Origin: Streptosporangiaceae bacterium
Lineage (GTDB): Bacteria > Actinomycetota > Actinomycetes > Streptosporangiales > Streptosporangiaceae
Direction of reading: 5' to 3'
Assembly (NCBI GenBank): GCA_030042885.1
Contig: JASHYW010000242.1
Location: forward strand, 1 to 6,693
DNA length: 6,693 nucleotides
The notes under the pieces are model-generated. The model saw nothing but the letters and a program-made list of their open reading frames with translations. It searched no databases and had not been told where the DNA came from. Below are positions 1-5,635 of this stretch, piece after piece; position 1 is the first letter of the stretch; every line of letters begins with the position of its first letter. A program made the translations under genes and the position numbers.

Positions 1-90
1 GAGGCGTTCGGCCAGGCGGTGGACGCCGTGGCCGCCGCGACCGTGACGCTCCTGGACCACCTGGAGGTCCGCTCACCCCGGGCCTCCTGA
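1..90 (+). CDS. DUF2277 family protein, C-terminal fragment (5' end outside window)
   Basis: This frame is open from the window edge and ends at TGA (88-90), giving 29 residues that begin EAFGQAVDAVAAAT and continue TLLDHLEVR. From memory of the family, this pattern (E-x-F-x-x-AV-x-x-(V/I)-x-AAT, then LL, then LEVR) fits the C-terminal helix of actinobacterial DUF2277 proteins. These are small proteins of about 80-90 residues with no known function. The start, and any N-terminal MCR(S/N)I motif, would lie upstream of the window. The fragment is too short for certainty. The gene converges on the Nudix gene, with hairpin-forming sequence between them. Confidence 0.6.
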   Translation, partial: EAFGQAVDAVAAATVTLLDHLEVRSPRAS

Positions 91-122
91 GCGGCGCGCC
101 CCTCGGGCCACCCGTTCTAGAC

Positions 123-154
123 CGGCCGCTGGCCGCCGGGCCCGCGCCCGCGGC
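123..154. terminator. Hairpin-forming spacer between convergent genes
   Basis: Two overlapping hairpins lie between the convergent stops at 90 and 172. The first pairs CGGCC (123-127) with GGCCG (131-135) around a 3-nt loop. The second pairs 132-141 with 146-154, nine pairs with one bulged C and a 4-nt loop. There is no clear T-run on either side, so this would be an intrinsic terminator of the U-poor kind common in high-GC actinobacteria. The function is inferred from position and structure only. Confidence 0.35.
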
Positions 155-171
155 AGACCTGACCGCAGCGC

Positions 172-690
172 CTACGGCCGCGGCAGGTACACCGTCGCGC
201 CGGCCGCCCGGCCGCGCAGTCCGGCCGACACGCGCGCGGACATGAACGACGGCAGGTAGCTGTCCAGGTCACCGGGATCGACGAACCGGTAGTCGTCGAG
301 TTCTTCGGCCTGCAACCGGATCTGGACCCCATCGTCCAGCAGGCCGCCGTCGAAGACGAAGTGCACGATCGGCTTGGGCCGGTCACCCTCGGGCGGCGCC
401 CAGTCGATGACCAGCAGCAGTCCCGGGGCGATGTCGATGCCGGTCTCCTCGGCGACCTCGCGGCGGCAGCCTGCGTGCGGCGGCTCACCGTGCTCGAGGA
501 TGCCACCGGGCAGTGACCAGTGGTTGCGGTAGTTCGGCTTGACCAGCAGGACCTGGCCGGCCCGGTTGGTGAACAGCGCGGCCGCGGTGCCGTACATGGT
601 CGGCAGCCGGGCGTACCACTCCCTGGCTGAGCCCAGGGCGGCGTGCGAGCCGGGGGCGGGGTCAGCGTCGGTACCGGTGGGGTCGGGCAC
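172..690 (-). CDS. Nudix hydrolase
   Basis: Predicted Nudix-family pyrophosphohydrolase, which would cleave a nucleoside diphosphate linked to another group using Mg2+. The substrate cannot be told from the sequence. Counting from GTG at 690 (172 residues), the complete Nudix box GX5EX7REUXEEXGU is present: G63, E69, then REVAEETGI at 77-85. It follows a typical first strand (YGTAAALFTNRAGQVLLVKP, 33-52) and the WSLPGGILEHGE loop. The reading frame stays open to an ATG at 834, but that would overlap the divergent gene at 748. I therefore prefer GTG at 690, or GTG at 696. AAGG lies 8 nt before GTG 690, and a TAAGGT box 7 nt before it would also allow a leaderless start. The whole Nudix fold is kept with either start. 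It looks like a stand-alone cytoplasmic enzyme with no operon partner. Confidence 0.9.
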   Translation of the reverse strand: MPDPTGTDADPAPGSHAALGSAREWYARLPTMYGTAAALFTNRAGQVLLVKPNYRNHWSLPGGILEHGEPPHAGCRREVAEETGIDIAPGLLLVIDWAPPEGDRPKPIVHFVFDGGLLDDGVQIRLQAEELDDYRFVDPGDLDSYLPSFMSARVSAGLRGRAAGATVYLPRP

Positions 691-697
691 GGACACG

Positions 698-703
698 ACC
701 TTA
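698..703 (-). promoter_or_regulatory. Candidate -10 box for the Nudix gene
   Basis: On the minus strand TAAGGT (703 down to 698) matches the actinobacterial TAnnnT -10 pattern and ends 7 nt before GTG 690. That is the geometry of a leaderless promoter. No TTGAC-like -35 is obvious. The same bases contain AAGG, which could instead act as a ribosome binding site, so the two readings compete. Confidence 0.3.
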
Positions 704-735
704 CCGGGCCGAGCGCGCCACGAGCGCGGTACCGG

Positions 736-741
736 TAGCCT
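736..741 (+). promoter_or_regulatory. Candidate -10 box, leaderless promoter of the DUF397-like gene
   Basis: TAGCCT (736-741) within ACCGGTAGCCT matches TAnnnT and ends 6 nt before ATG 748. Transcription would therefore start at or next to the A of the start codon. No good Shine-Dalgarno precedes the ATG, which supports leaderless translation. No -35 is recognisable. Confidence 0.4.
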
Positions 742-747
742 GAGCCC

Positions 748-984
748 ATGCACACACCGGGTGACGACGCGCCTGAGGCCGAGGAGAGCCGGGTCGAGTT
801 CTATGTCACCACCGACACATCGGCCGCCCCGCACAAGGCCGGCGAGGCCAGGCTGTACGTTATGTACGACGCGGCCAAACCCGACGGCGGCAAGCTGTAC
901 TTCACCGAGGCCGAATGGGAGGCGTTCGTGCTCGGGGTCAAGGACGGCGAGTTCGACCTCGACGAGTCGGGCAATCTGCCGTAG
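748..984 (+). CDS. DUF397-like small protein
   Basis: Acidic 78-residue protein with no signal peptide or membrane segment. Its second half, GGKLYFTEAEWEAFVLGVK followed by DGEFDL (about residues 47-71), matches the C-terminal part of DUF397, whose usual form is (L)xFTxxEWxAFVxGVKxGEFD. DUF397 proteins are very common in actinobacteria and are often coded beside XRE-type regulators. In several Streptomyces cases they act as partners or antagonists of that regulator. Here the usual N-terminal part (W-x-KSS-x-S and the CVEVA strand) is absent. It is replaced by a different strand-rich stretch, VEFYVTTDT to ARLYVMYDAA, and no XRE gene lies nearby in the window. It may be a divergent member or a related stand-alone fold. 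The start at 748 is supported by the leaderless promoter geometry. Confidence 0.75.
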   Translation: MHTPGDDAPEAEESRVEFYVTTDTSAAPHKAGEARLYVMYDAAKPDGGKLYFTEAEWEAFVLGVKDGEFDLDESGNLP

Positions 985-1014
985 TGCCCGTAGCCCCCCG
1001 TGACGGCGTGGCGG

Positions 1015-1695
1015 CTAGGCCGGCTTGTTGGGCCCGCCCGGGTTGACCTGCGACGGCCCCGGGTTGACCTGCGACGGCGATGACACCGGGGTCGGCTTGG
1101 CCGCGTGAAGCACCGCGGCCCAATCGGTCGCGAGATCCGGCGCGGTGGCGGCCGCCCGCCCGGCCACGATGGTGGACTGGGTCCTGCTCCCGACGATGAT
1201 GCCCACCTGCTGGCACCCGCTGGCGGCATAGGTGTATCTGGCCAGCACCAGGCTGCCGTCGTAGAACACGCCAGCGTAATCGGTCCCGAAGTCGGCCGGG
1301 CAGTGCAGCACCCCCGACGGGGCATAGGGGTGAGTGACCGCGTCGCAGAAGTCCCGGAACAGCGCGCGCACCAGCGTCGGCTGGCGGTTGGTGACCAGGA
1401 GCGAGCCGCTTGGCCGCGGCAGCACCAGGTGCGTGAGCCGGCTGATGGTGACCATGGTCGCCTGGTCCACGCTGGCGCAGCCGACCTGGGGCGCCGCCGT
1501 CGCCGGAGCCGCGGCGGCCGCCGCCGCGCCGGGCCCCGCCAGAGTCGAGGCACCCCCGCCGGCCGGGATCGAGCCCGCCACCGAGCCGCACCCGGCCAGC
1601 GCCGCACCCAGCAGGCCCCACCCGGCCGCCACGACAAGCCCGCGGTGTACCTGTCGTCGAGACATCATGCCGGTTTGACGCGCCCCGGGCGTCAT
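1015..1695 (-). CDS. Secreted lipoprotein of unknown function
   Basis: 226 residues from ATG 1695; tandem ATGs at 1668 and 1665 are alternative starts, and ribosome binding sites are weak for all. The N-terminus has SRRQV (12-16) and a hydrophobic run LVVAAGWGLLGAALAGC ending in a lipobox with Cys36. Lipidation and anchoring on the outer face of the membrane are expected. The SRR motif suggests Tat export, but the Sec route is possible. An Ala/Gly-rich linker (about 40-70) leads to a compact domain with four cysteines (C73, C117, C132, C161), enough for two disulfides. Its pattern (CPADFG, then a YDGSLVLARYTYAASGCQQV segment) recalls uncharacterised actinobacterial extracytoplasmic proteins. 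I cannot assign a function. The C-terminus has two perfect PSQVNPG heptads. The gene lies 98 bp downstream of ogt on the same strand but is probably separate functionally. Confidence 0.85.
   Translation of the reverse strand: MTPGARQTGMMSRRQVHRGLVVAAGWGLLGAALAGCGSVAGSIPAGGGASTLAGPGAAAAAAAPATAAPQVGCASVDQATMVTISRLTHLVLPRPSGSLLVTNRQPTLVRALFRDFCDAVTHPYAPSGVLHCPADFGTDYAGVFYDGSLVLARYTYAASGCQQVGIIVGSRTQSTIVAGRAAATAPDLATDWAAVLHAAKPTPVSSPSQVNPGPSQVNPGGPNKPA
1037..1078 (-). repeat. Perfect 21-bp tandem duplication within the lipoprotein gene
   Basis: Positions 1037-1057 and 1058-1078 are identical over all 21 bases (each begins CCCGGGTTGACCTGCGACGG on the plus strand). The unit is seven codons, so the frame is kept and the protein gains a second PSQVNPG-type heptad in its C-terminal tail. 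Perfect identity suggests a recent duplication or slippage event. Confidence 0.9.
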
Positions 1696-1793
1696 CCGTT
1701 CCGCCGCGGCTCCAGGTGGGTCTCAGAGCACGCCCGCCGCGATGGCCACCCCCACCTCGATAAGCAGGACGCTCGTTCACCCCGGCCCCGCCC

Positions 1794-2342
1794 TCACCAC
1801 AGCCTGGTCGGAGCCGCCCCCTCCAGGCGCAGTAGCAGTTCCTTGCGTTCCAGGCCGCCGCCGTATCCGGTCAGGCTGCCGTCGCTGCCGATCACCCGGT
1901 GGCAGGGCACGATGACCGAGATCGGGTTGGCCCCGTTGGCCAGGCCCACCGCGCGCGCCGCGACAGGCCTCTTGCCCAGTGCCCGGGCGATGTCACCGTA
2001 GCTGACCGTACTCCCGTAAGGGATCTTGGTCAGCTCGGTCCACACCGCGAGCTGGAACGGGGTCCCGCTCGGTGCCAGCGGCACGGTGAATTCCTTGAGC
2101 TCGCCGGCGAAGTACGCCTCGAGCTGCGCCGCGACCTTACGGAATGGCGCCGGGCTCGGGGTGAGACCGGCCTCGTCGGCGGGACCCTGACCAGCCCGGG
2201 CCTGGTGTCGTCGGCCATCCACCATGTAAAGACCCGTCAGGGCGTGCCCGTCGCCGGTCAGCAGCAGAGCGCCGATGGGGGAGCCGACGGTATGCGAAAG
2301 GCGCGGGGCATCCAGGTCCGGCGCCACGAACGGGCTCGTCAT
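1794..2342 (-). CDS. ogt: Methylated-DNA--[protein]-cysteine S-methyltransferase (O6-alkylguanine-DNA alkyltransferase)
   Basis: Suicide repair protein that transfers the alkyl group from O6-alkylguanine (and O4-alkylthymine) in DNA to its own cysteine. It has 182 residues, a normal length for Ogt/MGMT. The active site is PCHRV at 146-150 with acceptor Cys147 and His148. Other family residues visible are the helix-turn-helix segment ([15 protein letters not shown], 109-123) with Tyr115, the arginine finger Arg130 in AARAVG, Asn139 before the active-site loop, and Glu174 in LRLEG. ATG 2342 overlaps the stop of the upstream Ada-AlkA gene as ATGA. GAGG (2353-2350) sits 7 nt before it, so translational coupling is likely. 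A longer frame from 2402 would lie inside the upstream gene and is not needed. The same gene order, Ada-AlkA fusion then ogt, is known in Mycobacterium tuberculosis (Rv1317c-Rv1316c). Confidence 0.96.
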   Translation of the reverse strand: MTSPFVAPDLDAPRLSHTVGSPIGALLLTGDGHALTGLYMVDGRRHQARAGQGPADEAGLTPSPAPFRKVAAQLEAYFAGELKEFTVPLAPSGTPFQLAVWTELTKIPYGSTVSYGDIARALGKRPVAARAVGLANGANPISVIVPCHRVIGSDGSLTGYGGGLERKELLLRLEGAAPTRLW

Positions 2343-3997
2343 GGCTGATCCTCTTTCTTTTCCAGAAAGGCCCACAGGTGCTGGACGGCATAGGAGCGCC
2401 ACGGGCGCCAGCTCTCGGCCAGCCCCGCCGCCTCCCGGGAGGCCCGGGCCCGCGCCGTCGGCCCGGATCCGCCATGCCGGGCCGGCATCGCTCCCAGGCG
2501 GCCGAGCGCGCCGCGCACCCCGGCGTCAGCCGGCAGGAACGTGTCGGGATCGGACAGGGCGCGCATCCTGATGTAGCAGGCGGTCCACGGCCCGATGCCG
2601 GGCATCGCGAGCAGCTGCGCCTCGGCTCGGTCCCGTTCGGCGCCGGGATCCAGCGACAGCTCGCCGGACGCCAGCGCCGCAGCCAGCCCGTTCAGCGCGG
2701 CGGCGCGGGCCCGCGGCATCGGCAGCGCGGCCGGATCGGCCGCGGCCAGGGTCTCCGCGGTGGGGAAGCAGTGGGTCAGCGGGCCCTCGGGCCGCTCGAG
2801 CGGCTTGCCGTAGGCGGCCACCAGCCGCTCCCCGAGGCGCCGCGCCGCGGCGATCGATACCTGCTGGCCGAGCACGGCCCGCAGCGCCAGCTCGGCGCCG
2901 TCGACATGGCCCGGCACCCGCCGCCCCGGGCAGGCGGCGGCCAACGGCCCGAGAACCGGCCCCGAGGCGGACAGGTACGCGGTGACCGCCTCGGGATCGG
3001 CGTCCAGGTCGAGCAGGCGGCGGCAGCGCTGGACCGCGGCCGTGAGGTCGCGGAGGTCCTCGAGCTGCAGCTCGCACTCGACATAGCCGGGGTCGCCGCC
3101 GGAGCTCGCGGCCGGGCCGACGGACAAGATCCCGGTCCCGTTCGGCAGCAGCAGGGTCCGCCGGTAGCGGCCACCGTCCACCGATTCCACGCCGGGGATC
3201 CCCCGGGCGCCCAGGAACCCGAACATCCTGTCCAGGTCGATCGGCGGCCGGTACGGCAGCCGCAGCCTGATCAGGCCGGGAGCCGCGGGGTCTGACAGGT
3301 CCCGCCCCCCGGCCAGGCCCAGGACCGCCCGCCGGGCGCCGTGCCGCGCTTGCTGCCCGGCCGTCCGCTGCTCTCGCGCCTCGCGCAACTGAGTCGGTGT
3401 CACCGCGAAGACCTCGTGGATGGTCGCGTTGAACTGCCTGATGCTGGTGAATCCGGCCGCGAACGCGATCTCAGACAGCGGCAGCGTCGTGGTCTCGGTC
3501 AGCACCCGCGCCGTCTGGGCCCGCTGCGCGCGGGCGATGGCCAGCGGCCCCGCGCCGAGCTCGGCGGTGACCAGCCGGCGCACCTGCCGCTGCTCGTAGC
3601 CGAGTCGGCTGGCCAGTCCCTGCACGCCATCGCGGTCGACCACGCCGTCAGCGATGAGCCGCATCGCGCGCCCCACCACGTCGGCCCTGATGTTCCATTC
3701 CGGCGAGCCAGGGGAGGCATCCGGGCGGCACCGCTTGCAGGCGCGGAACCCTGCGTCCTGGGCTGCGGCCGCGCTGCGGTAGAACCGCATGTTCTCGCGC
3801 TTGGGCGTGATGGCCGGGCACGACGGGCGGCAGTAGATGCCCGTCGAGGTCACGGCGATGAAGAACACGCCGTCGAAGCGCAAGTCCTTGCTCACCGCCG
3901 CCTGGTACCGCTGCTCGTCGTCCATCCCGGGCAGTCCCGCGGGCTGGCCACCCTGAGGCGCTCGCCCGCTGGCCGGCGTCATCGCGAAAGTGCTCAC
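2339..3997 (-). CDS. alkA: Ada-type regulator fused to AlkA-type DNA-3-methyladenine glycosylase
   Basis: Bifunctional alkylation-damage protein, 552 residues from GTG 3997. Residues about 30-101 form the Ada zinc domain. Cys56, Cys60, Cys87 and Cys90 have exactly the spacing of E. coli Ada (Cys38, 42, 69, 72), so Cys56 is the expected acceptor for methyl groups from phosphotriesters. An AraC-type helix-turn-helix region follows (about 105-207, including [19 protein letters not shown]). After a linker come the AlkA N-terminal domain (about 243-350) and the helix-hairpin-helix glycosylase domain, with [12 protein letters not shown] (462-473) and catalytic Asp491 in FLPADAGVR. The end, [13 protein letters not shown] (530-542), is typical of AlkA. 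It excises N-alkylated bases; the Ada part probably activates this operon once methylated. Start: GTG 3997 has GAGGG only 1 nt away. ATG 3925 (giving [11 protein letters not shown]) fits the mycobacterial homologue's N-terminus better and may be the true start. Confidence 0.95.
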   Translation of the reverse strand: MSTFAMTPASGRAPQGGQPAGLPGMDDEQRYQAAVSKDLRFDGVFFIAVTSTGIYCRPSCPAITPKRENMRFYRSAAAAQDAGFRACKRCRPDASPGSPEWNIRADVVGRAMRLIADGVVDRDGVQGLASRLGYEQRQVRRLVTAELGAGPLAIARAQRAQTARVLTETTTLPLSEIAFAAGFTSIRQFNATIHEVFAVTPTQLREAREQRTAGQQARHGARRAVLGLAGGRDLSDPAAPGLIRLRLPYRPPIDLDRMFGFLGARGIPGVESVDGGRYRRTLLLPNGTGILSVGPAASSGGDPGYVECELQLEDLRDLTAAVQRCRRLLDLDADPEAVTAYLSASGPVLGPLAAACPGRRVPGHVDGAELALRAVLGQQVSIAAARRLGERLVAAYGKPLERPEGPLTHCFPTAETLAAADPAALPMPRARAAALNGLAAALASGELSLDPGAERDRAEAQLLAMPGIGPWTACYIRMRALSDPDTFLPADAGVRGALGRLGAMPARHGGSGPTARARASREAAGLAESWRPWRSYAVQHLWAFLEKKEDQP

Positions 3998-4084
3998 GCC
4001 CTCTACAATGCCAGCCCCTGCCGGCTGCTACTAGCGGAAATCGGACATCCACCCTCGGGCGCGTGCGGGCCGGGGAACGACCGG

Positions 4085-4090
4085 TAGGCT
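4085..4090 (+). promoter_or_regulatory. Candidate -10 box for the AIM24-family gene
   Basis: TAGGCT (4085-4090), in the context ACCGGTAGGCT, fits TAnnnT and nearly repeats the ACCGGTAGCCT element before the DUF397-like gene. It would give a leader of about 40 nt. A second possible -10, TACAAT at 4004-4009, is closer to consensus but lies about 125 bp from the gene, next to the divergent Ada-AlkA start. Neither has a clear -35. Confidence 0.3.
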
Positions 4091-4125
4091 CGTGGCGGCA
4101 GCCGCCGCAGCGCACCCAGCCCGGC

Positions 4126-4130
4126 AGGAG
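4126..4130 (+). promoter_or_regulatory. Ribosome binding site of the AIM24-family gene
   Basis: AGGAG (4126-4130) lies 5 nt before ATG 4136, a strong Shine-Dalgarno that fixes this start. Confidence 0.75.
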
Positions 4131-4135
4131 CGGTC

Positions 4136-4903
4136 ATGCAGGCCGAAATCAAGGGCACCACCATGCCAGTCCTCGAGGTCACCCTGGAGCCAGGGGAGGA
4201 GGTGGTCTCCACCCACGGCGAGTTGTCCTGGATGACCCCGAACATCCAGATGTCTCAGCACATGAGCGGCGGCGGAGCCCCGGAAGGCCATGGCCACCTC
4301 ATGCAGGGCCTGAAGCGCGTCCTGGGCGGCGGCGGGCTGTTCCTTACCCACTATGCGGCGATGAACGGGGCCGGCATGGTGACGTTCGCGGCCAAGCTGC
4401 CCGGTCACATCGTGCCGACCGACATTATGCCCGGCCAGGCGTTGTTCGTGCACCGTCACGGCTGGCTGTGCGGCACGGCCGGCATCACGCCGGGCATCGG
4501 GCTGCAACAGACCTTCCGCGGCGGCCTGTGGGGCGGGGACGGGTTCATCCTGCAGAAGCTCGAAGGCCAGGGCCGCGCCTGGATCGAGCTGTCCGGCGAA
4601 CTGGTGCACTACACGCTGGCCCCGGGCCAGACGCTGATGGTGCACCCCGGGCATGTGGGCATGTTCGAGGGCACCGTGCAGTTCAGCATGACCCAGGTGC
4701 CCGGCATCGCGAACGTCGCGTTCGGCGGCGACGGCTTCTTCCTGGTCGCGCTGACCGGCCCGGGCCAGGTCTGGCTGCAGTCGATGCCGCTGCCCGTCCT
4801 GGCCTACGCGCTCGAGCCCTACCTGGGCCGGCAGTCCGATCCGCAGGCCGCCGAGACTGGCGCCATCGGCGGCATCATCGGCGGCATCATGCGCGGACAG
4901 TAA
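4136..4903 (+). CDS. AIM24 family protein (TIGR00266-like)
   Basis: 255 residues, the usual length for bacterial AIM24 (formerly DUF124) proteins. The fold is a beta-rich barrel related to tryptophan RNA-binding attenuator-like proteins. Family features visible are EPGEEVVSTHGELSWM (18-33), GGGLFLTHY (65-73), FAAKLPGHIVP (84-94), the long central stretch DGFILQKLEGQGRAWIELSG (135-154), and VALTGPGQVWLQSMPL (204-219). The C-terminus is glycine and isoleucine rich (GAIGGIIGGIMRG) and is coded partly by a 12-bp tandem repeat at 4865-4888. The biochemical role in bacteria is unknown; the yeast namesake is a mitochondrial inner-membrane protein affecting cristae organisation. No signal peptide is seen. 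The gene is divergent from the alkylation-repair operon across about 138 bp, and nothing shows that they cooperate. Confidence 0.9.
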   Translation: MQAEIKGTTMPVLEVTLEPGEEVVSTHGELSWMTPNIQMSQHMSGGGAPEGHGHLMQGLKRVLGGGGLFLTHYAAMNGAGMVTFAAKLPGHIVPTDIMPGQALFVHRHGWLCGTAGITPGIGLQQTFRGGLWGGDGFILQKLEGQGRAWIELSGELVHYTLAPGQTLMVHPGHVGMFEGTVQFSMTQVPGIANVAFGGDGFFLVALTGPGQVWLQSMPLPVLAYALEPYLGRQSDPQAAETGAIGGIIGGIMRGQ

Positions 4904-5144
4904 CCAGGCCGATAACTCTTTTTTCCACCTAACGGACCGTAGTACCAGCCTGATGTAACAGCACGTGTTCACATCGGCCTCTAACACCCCTCATCTTCTT
5001 CTGAATATCCCGACCGTGACTGTATGTAATAGTTACCTGCAGGATAGATAACTGTGACCCCGTTACCCATTGCATCGAGCGCAACACATATTGTTACACT
5101 ACAGATGGTAGCGAAATAACTTCGTACCGTGTTTCACCGGATAG
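4904..5144. other. Low-GC intergenic control region
   Basis: This is the only long gap in the window (gene-free to 5223). GC is about 47% by hand count over 4921-5150, far below the surrounding genes. It holds a T6 run (4919-4924) soon after the AIM24 stop but without a compact stem before it. AGGCCGAT (4906-4913) and ATCGGCCT (4973-4980) form an 8-bp inverted repeat. GTAAC occurs at 4955, GTTAC at 5032, 5062 and 5093, and GATAAC at 5047. No open frame with coding character was found. It is probably the regulatory region of the downstream small gene. Confidence 0.6.
5070..5100 (+). promoter_or_regulatory. Candidate sigma-70-type promoter for the 98-residue acidic protein
   Basis: TTGCAT (5070-5075), a 19-nt spacer and TACACT (5095-5100) resemble -35 and -10 boxes. 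Transcription would begin near 5107 and run through the hairpin at 5145-5195 before the start codon. Two GTTAC elements (5062-5066 and 5093-5097) flank the -35 and overlap the -10, a position suited to an operator. Confidence 0.4.
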
Positions 5145-5195
5145 TGGGACGATGCCCCGCCATCGGGCCGCCCGAGCTGGCGGGGTATCGTCTCA
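5145..5195 (+). promoter_or_regulatory. Long stable hairpin in the leader of the small acidic-protein gene
   Basis: Arms 5145-5162 and 5178-5195 pair over 18 positions with two G-U wobbles (5147/5193 and 5154/5186). Inside, TCGGG (5163-5167) pairs with CCCGA (5171-5175) around a 3-nt loop, with a GC bulge at 5176-5177. In total 23 pairs are possible. It ends 16 nt before the GAGG ribosome binding site. No T-run follows, so it is not a canonical intrinsic terminator. It may be a leader control element, an RNA-stability stem, or a terminator for AIM24 transcripts. The structure is read from sequence; the role is inferred. Confidence 0.65.
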
Positions 5196-5223
5196 GATCA
5201 GAATCGTATTCGAGGTGTGCGTC

Positions 5224-5520
5224 GTGGCCAGCAAGTATCCCGACGAAGGCCAATCGGCGAGTGACGACGGCGACTCCGGCGCCGAACTCCCCTTCCGGAC
5301 GGGCGGCACCGGTCGCACGCCGCCCGCCGAGGCACGCCCCGAACTGCGCGACCGCGACACCTACTACGCGGAGCTACGCTTCGCCGTCCATTGCCAGAGC
5401 CGGTCCATCCCTCATCCCCGAGCCGCCCTGGATGACCGGGACACAGATCTCACCAAGCGCCGCCCAGAGGATGAGAGCTGGGACGACATGATCGCCCGCT
5501 TCGGCGATACCTGGACCTGA
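5224..5520 (+). CDS. Unrecognised acidic 98-residue protein
   Basis: I do not recognise this family. GTG 5224 is chosen because GAGG (5212-5215) lies 8 nt upstream. GTG 5215 is possible, and an in-frame ATG at 5152 is unlikely because it lies inside the leader hairpin. The product begins MASKYPDEGQ and is hydrophilic, rich in Asp, Glu and Arg. It has a probably disordered N-terminal 40 residues, an RDRDTYYAELR segment (42-52), a single Cys57, and an acidic end PEDESWDDMIARF (81-93). There is no signal peptide, membrane segment or known motif. Third-position GC is high over most of the frame, which supports coding. The gene stands alone, converging on the PHP-domain gene. The Trp/Met-containing acidic tail could be a protein-binding helix, but this is a guess. 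Confidence 0.65.
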   Translation: MASKYPDEGQSASDDGDSGAELPFRTGGTGRTPPAEARPELRDRDTYYAELRFAVHCQSRSIPHPRAALDDRDTDLTKRRPEDESWDDMIARFGDTWT

Positions 5521-5525
5521 GAGCG

Positions 5526-5582
5526 GTCGGCGGCGGCCCGGACCCCCTTTCCGGCGCTCGGGCGTCTGGCGCCGCCGCCGAC
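5526..5582. terminator. Symmetric stem between convergent genes (bidirectional terminator candidate)
   Basis: GTCGGCGGCGGC (5526-5537) and GCCGCCGCCGAC (5571-5582) form a perfect 12-bp inverted repeat with a 33-nt loop. It begins 6 nt after the stop of the acidic-protein gene and lies about 54 bp beyond the end of the PHP gene. Placement and symmetry suit termination from both sides. There is no T-run. Confidence 0.5.
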
Positions 5583-5611
5583 AACCCGTGTGCTTGTTAA
5601 ATGTTCGGGTT
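5583..5611. terminator. Second small hairpin in the convergent spacer
   Basis: AACCCG (5583-5588) pairs with CGGGTT (5606-5611) over a 17-nt AT-rich loop, directly next to the 12-bp stem. On the minus strand it would follow the PHP gene by about 25 bp. It is weak alone and may help termination. Confidence 0.25.
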
Positions 5612-5635
5612 ACCCAGATCCCCGCGACGGTCCCG

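Noticed and set aside
1723..1776. Short minus-strand frame reading LLIEVGVAIAAGVL before a stop, like the hydrophobic end of an ion-antiporter subunit.
   Set aside because: Only 17 codons between stops, no start or upstream coding context, and such peptides arise easily in GC-rich DNA. The spacer more likely holds the lipoprotein promoter.
938..2001. Long open frames on both strands across the lipoprotein and its upstream spacer, other than the lipoprotein frame.
   Set aside because: Low-complexity Arg/Gly/Pro-rich translations with no motifs, whereas the lipoprotein frame has a signal peptide, lipobox and ordered cysteines.
4917..4924. T6 run after the AIM24 stop as an intrinsic terminator.
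   Set aside because: No compact GC-rich stem comes directly before it. The only pairings have loops of 25 nt or more.
4031..4987. 318-codon open frame on the minus strand, antisense to the AIM24 gene.
   Set aside because: It is the shadow of a well-supported gene: the translation is rich in Arg, Ala, Gly and His, has no family features, and runs into the non-coding region.
4904..5223. Low-GC stretch as an integrated mobile element or attachment site.
   Set aside because: No integrase, transposase, tRNA or flanking direct repeat was found. Low GC alone fits a regulatory region.
5129..5491. Alternative plus-strand frame of 120 codons overlapping the acidic-protein gene.
   Set aside because: It starts before the leader hairpin and reads through it, lacks a ribosome binding site, and has poorer third-position GC than the frame starting at GTG 5224.
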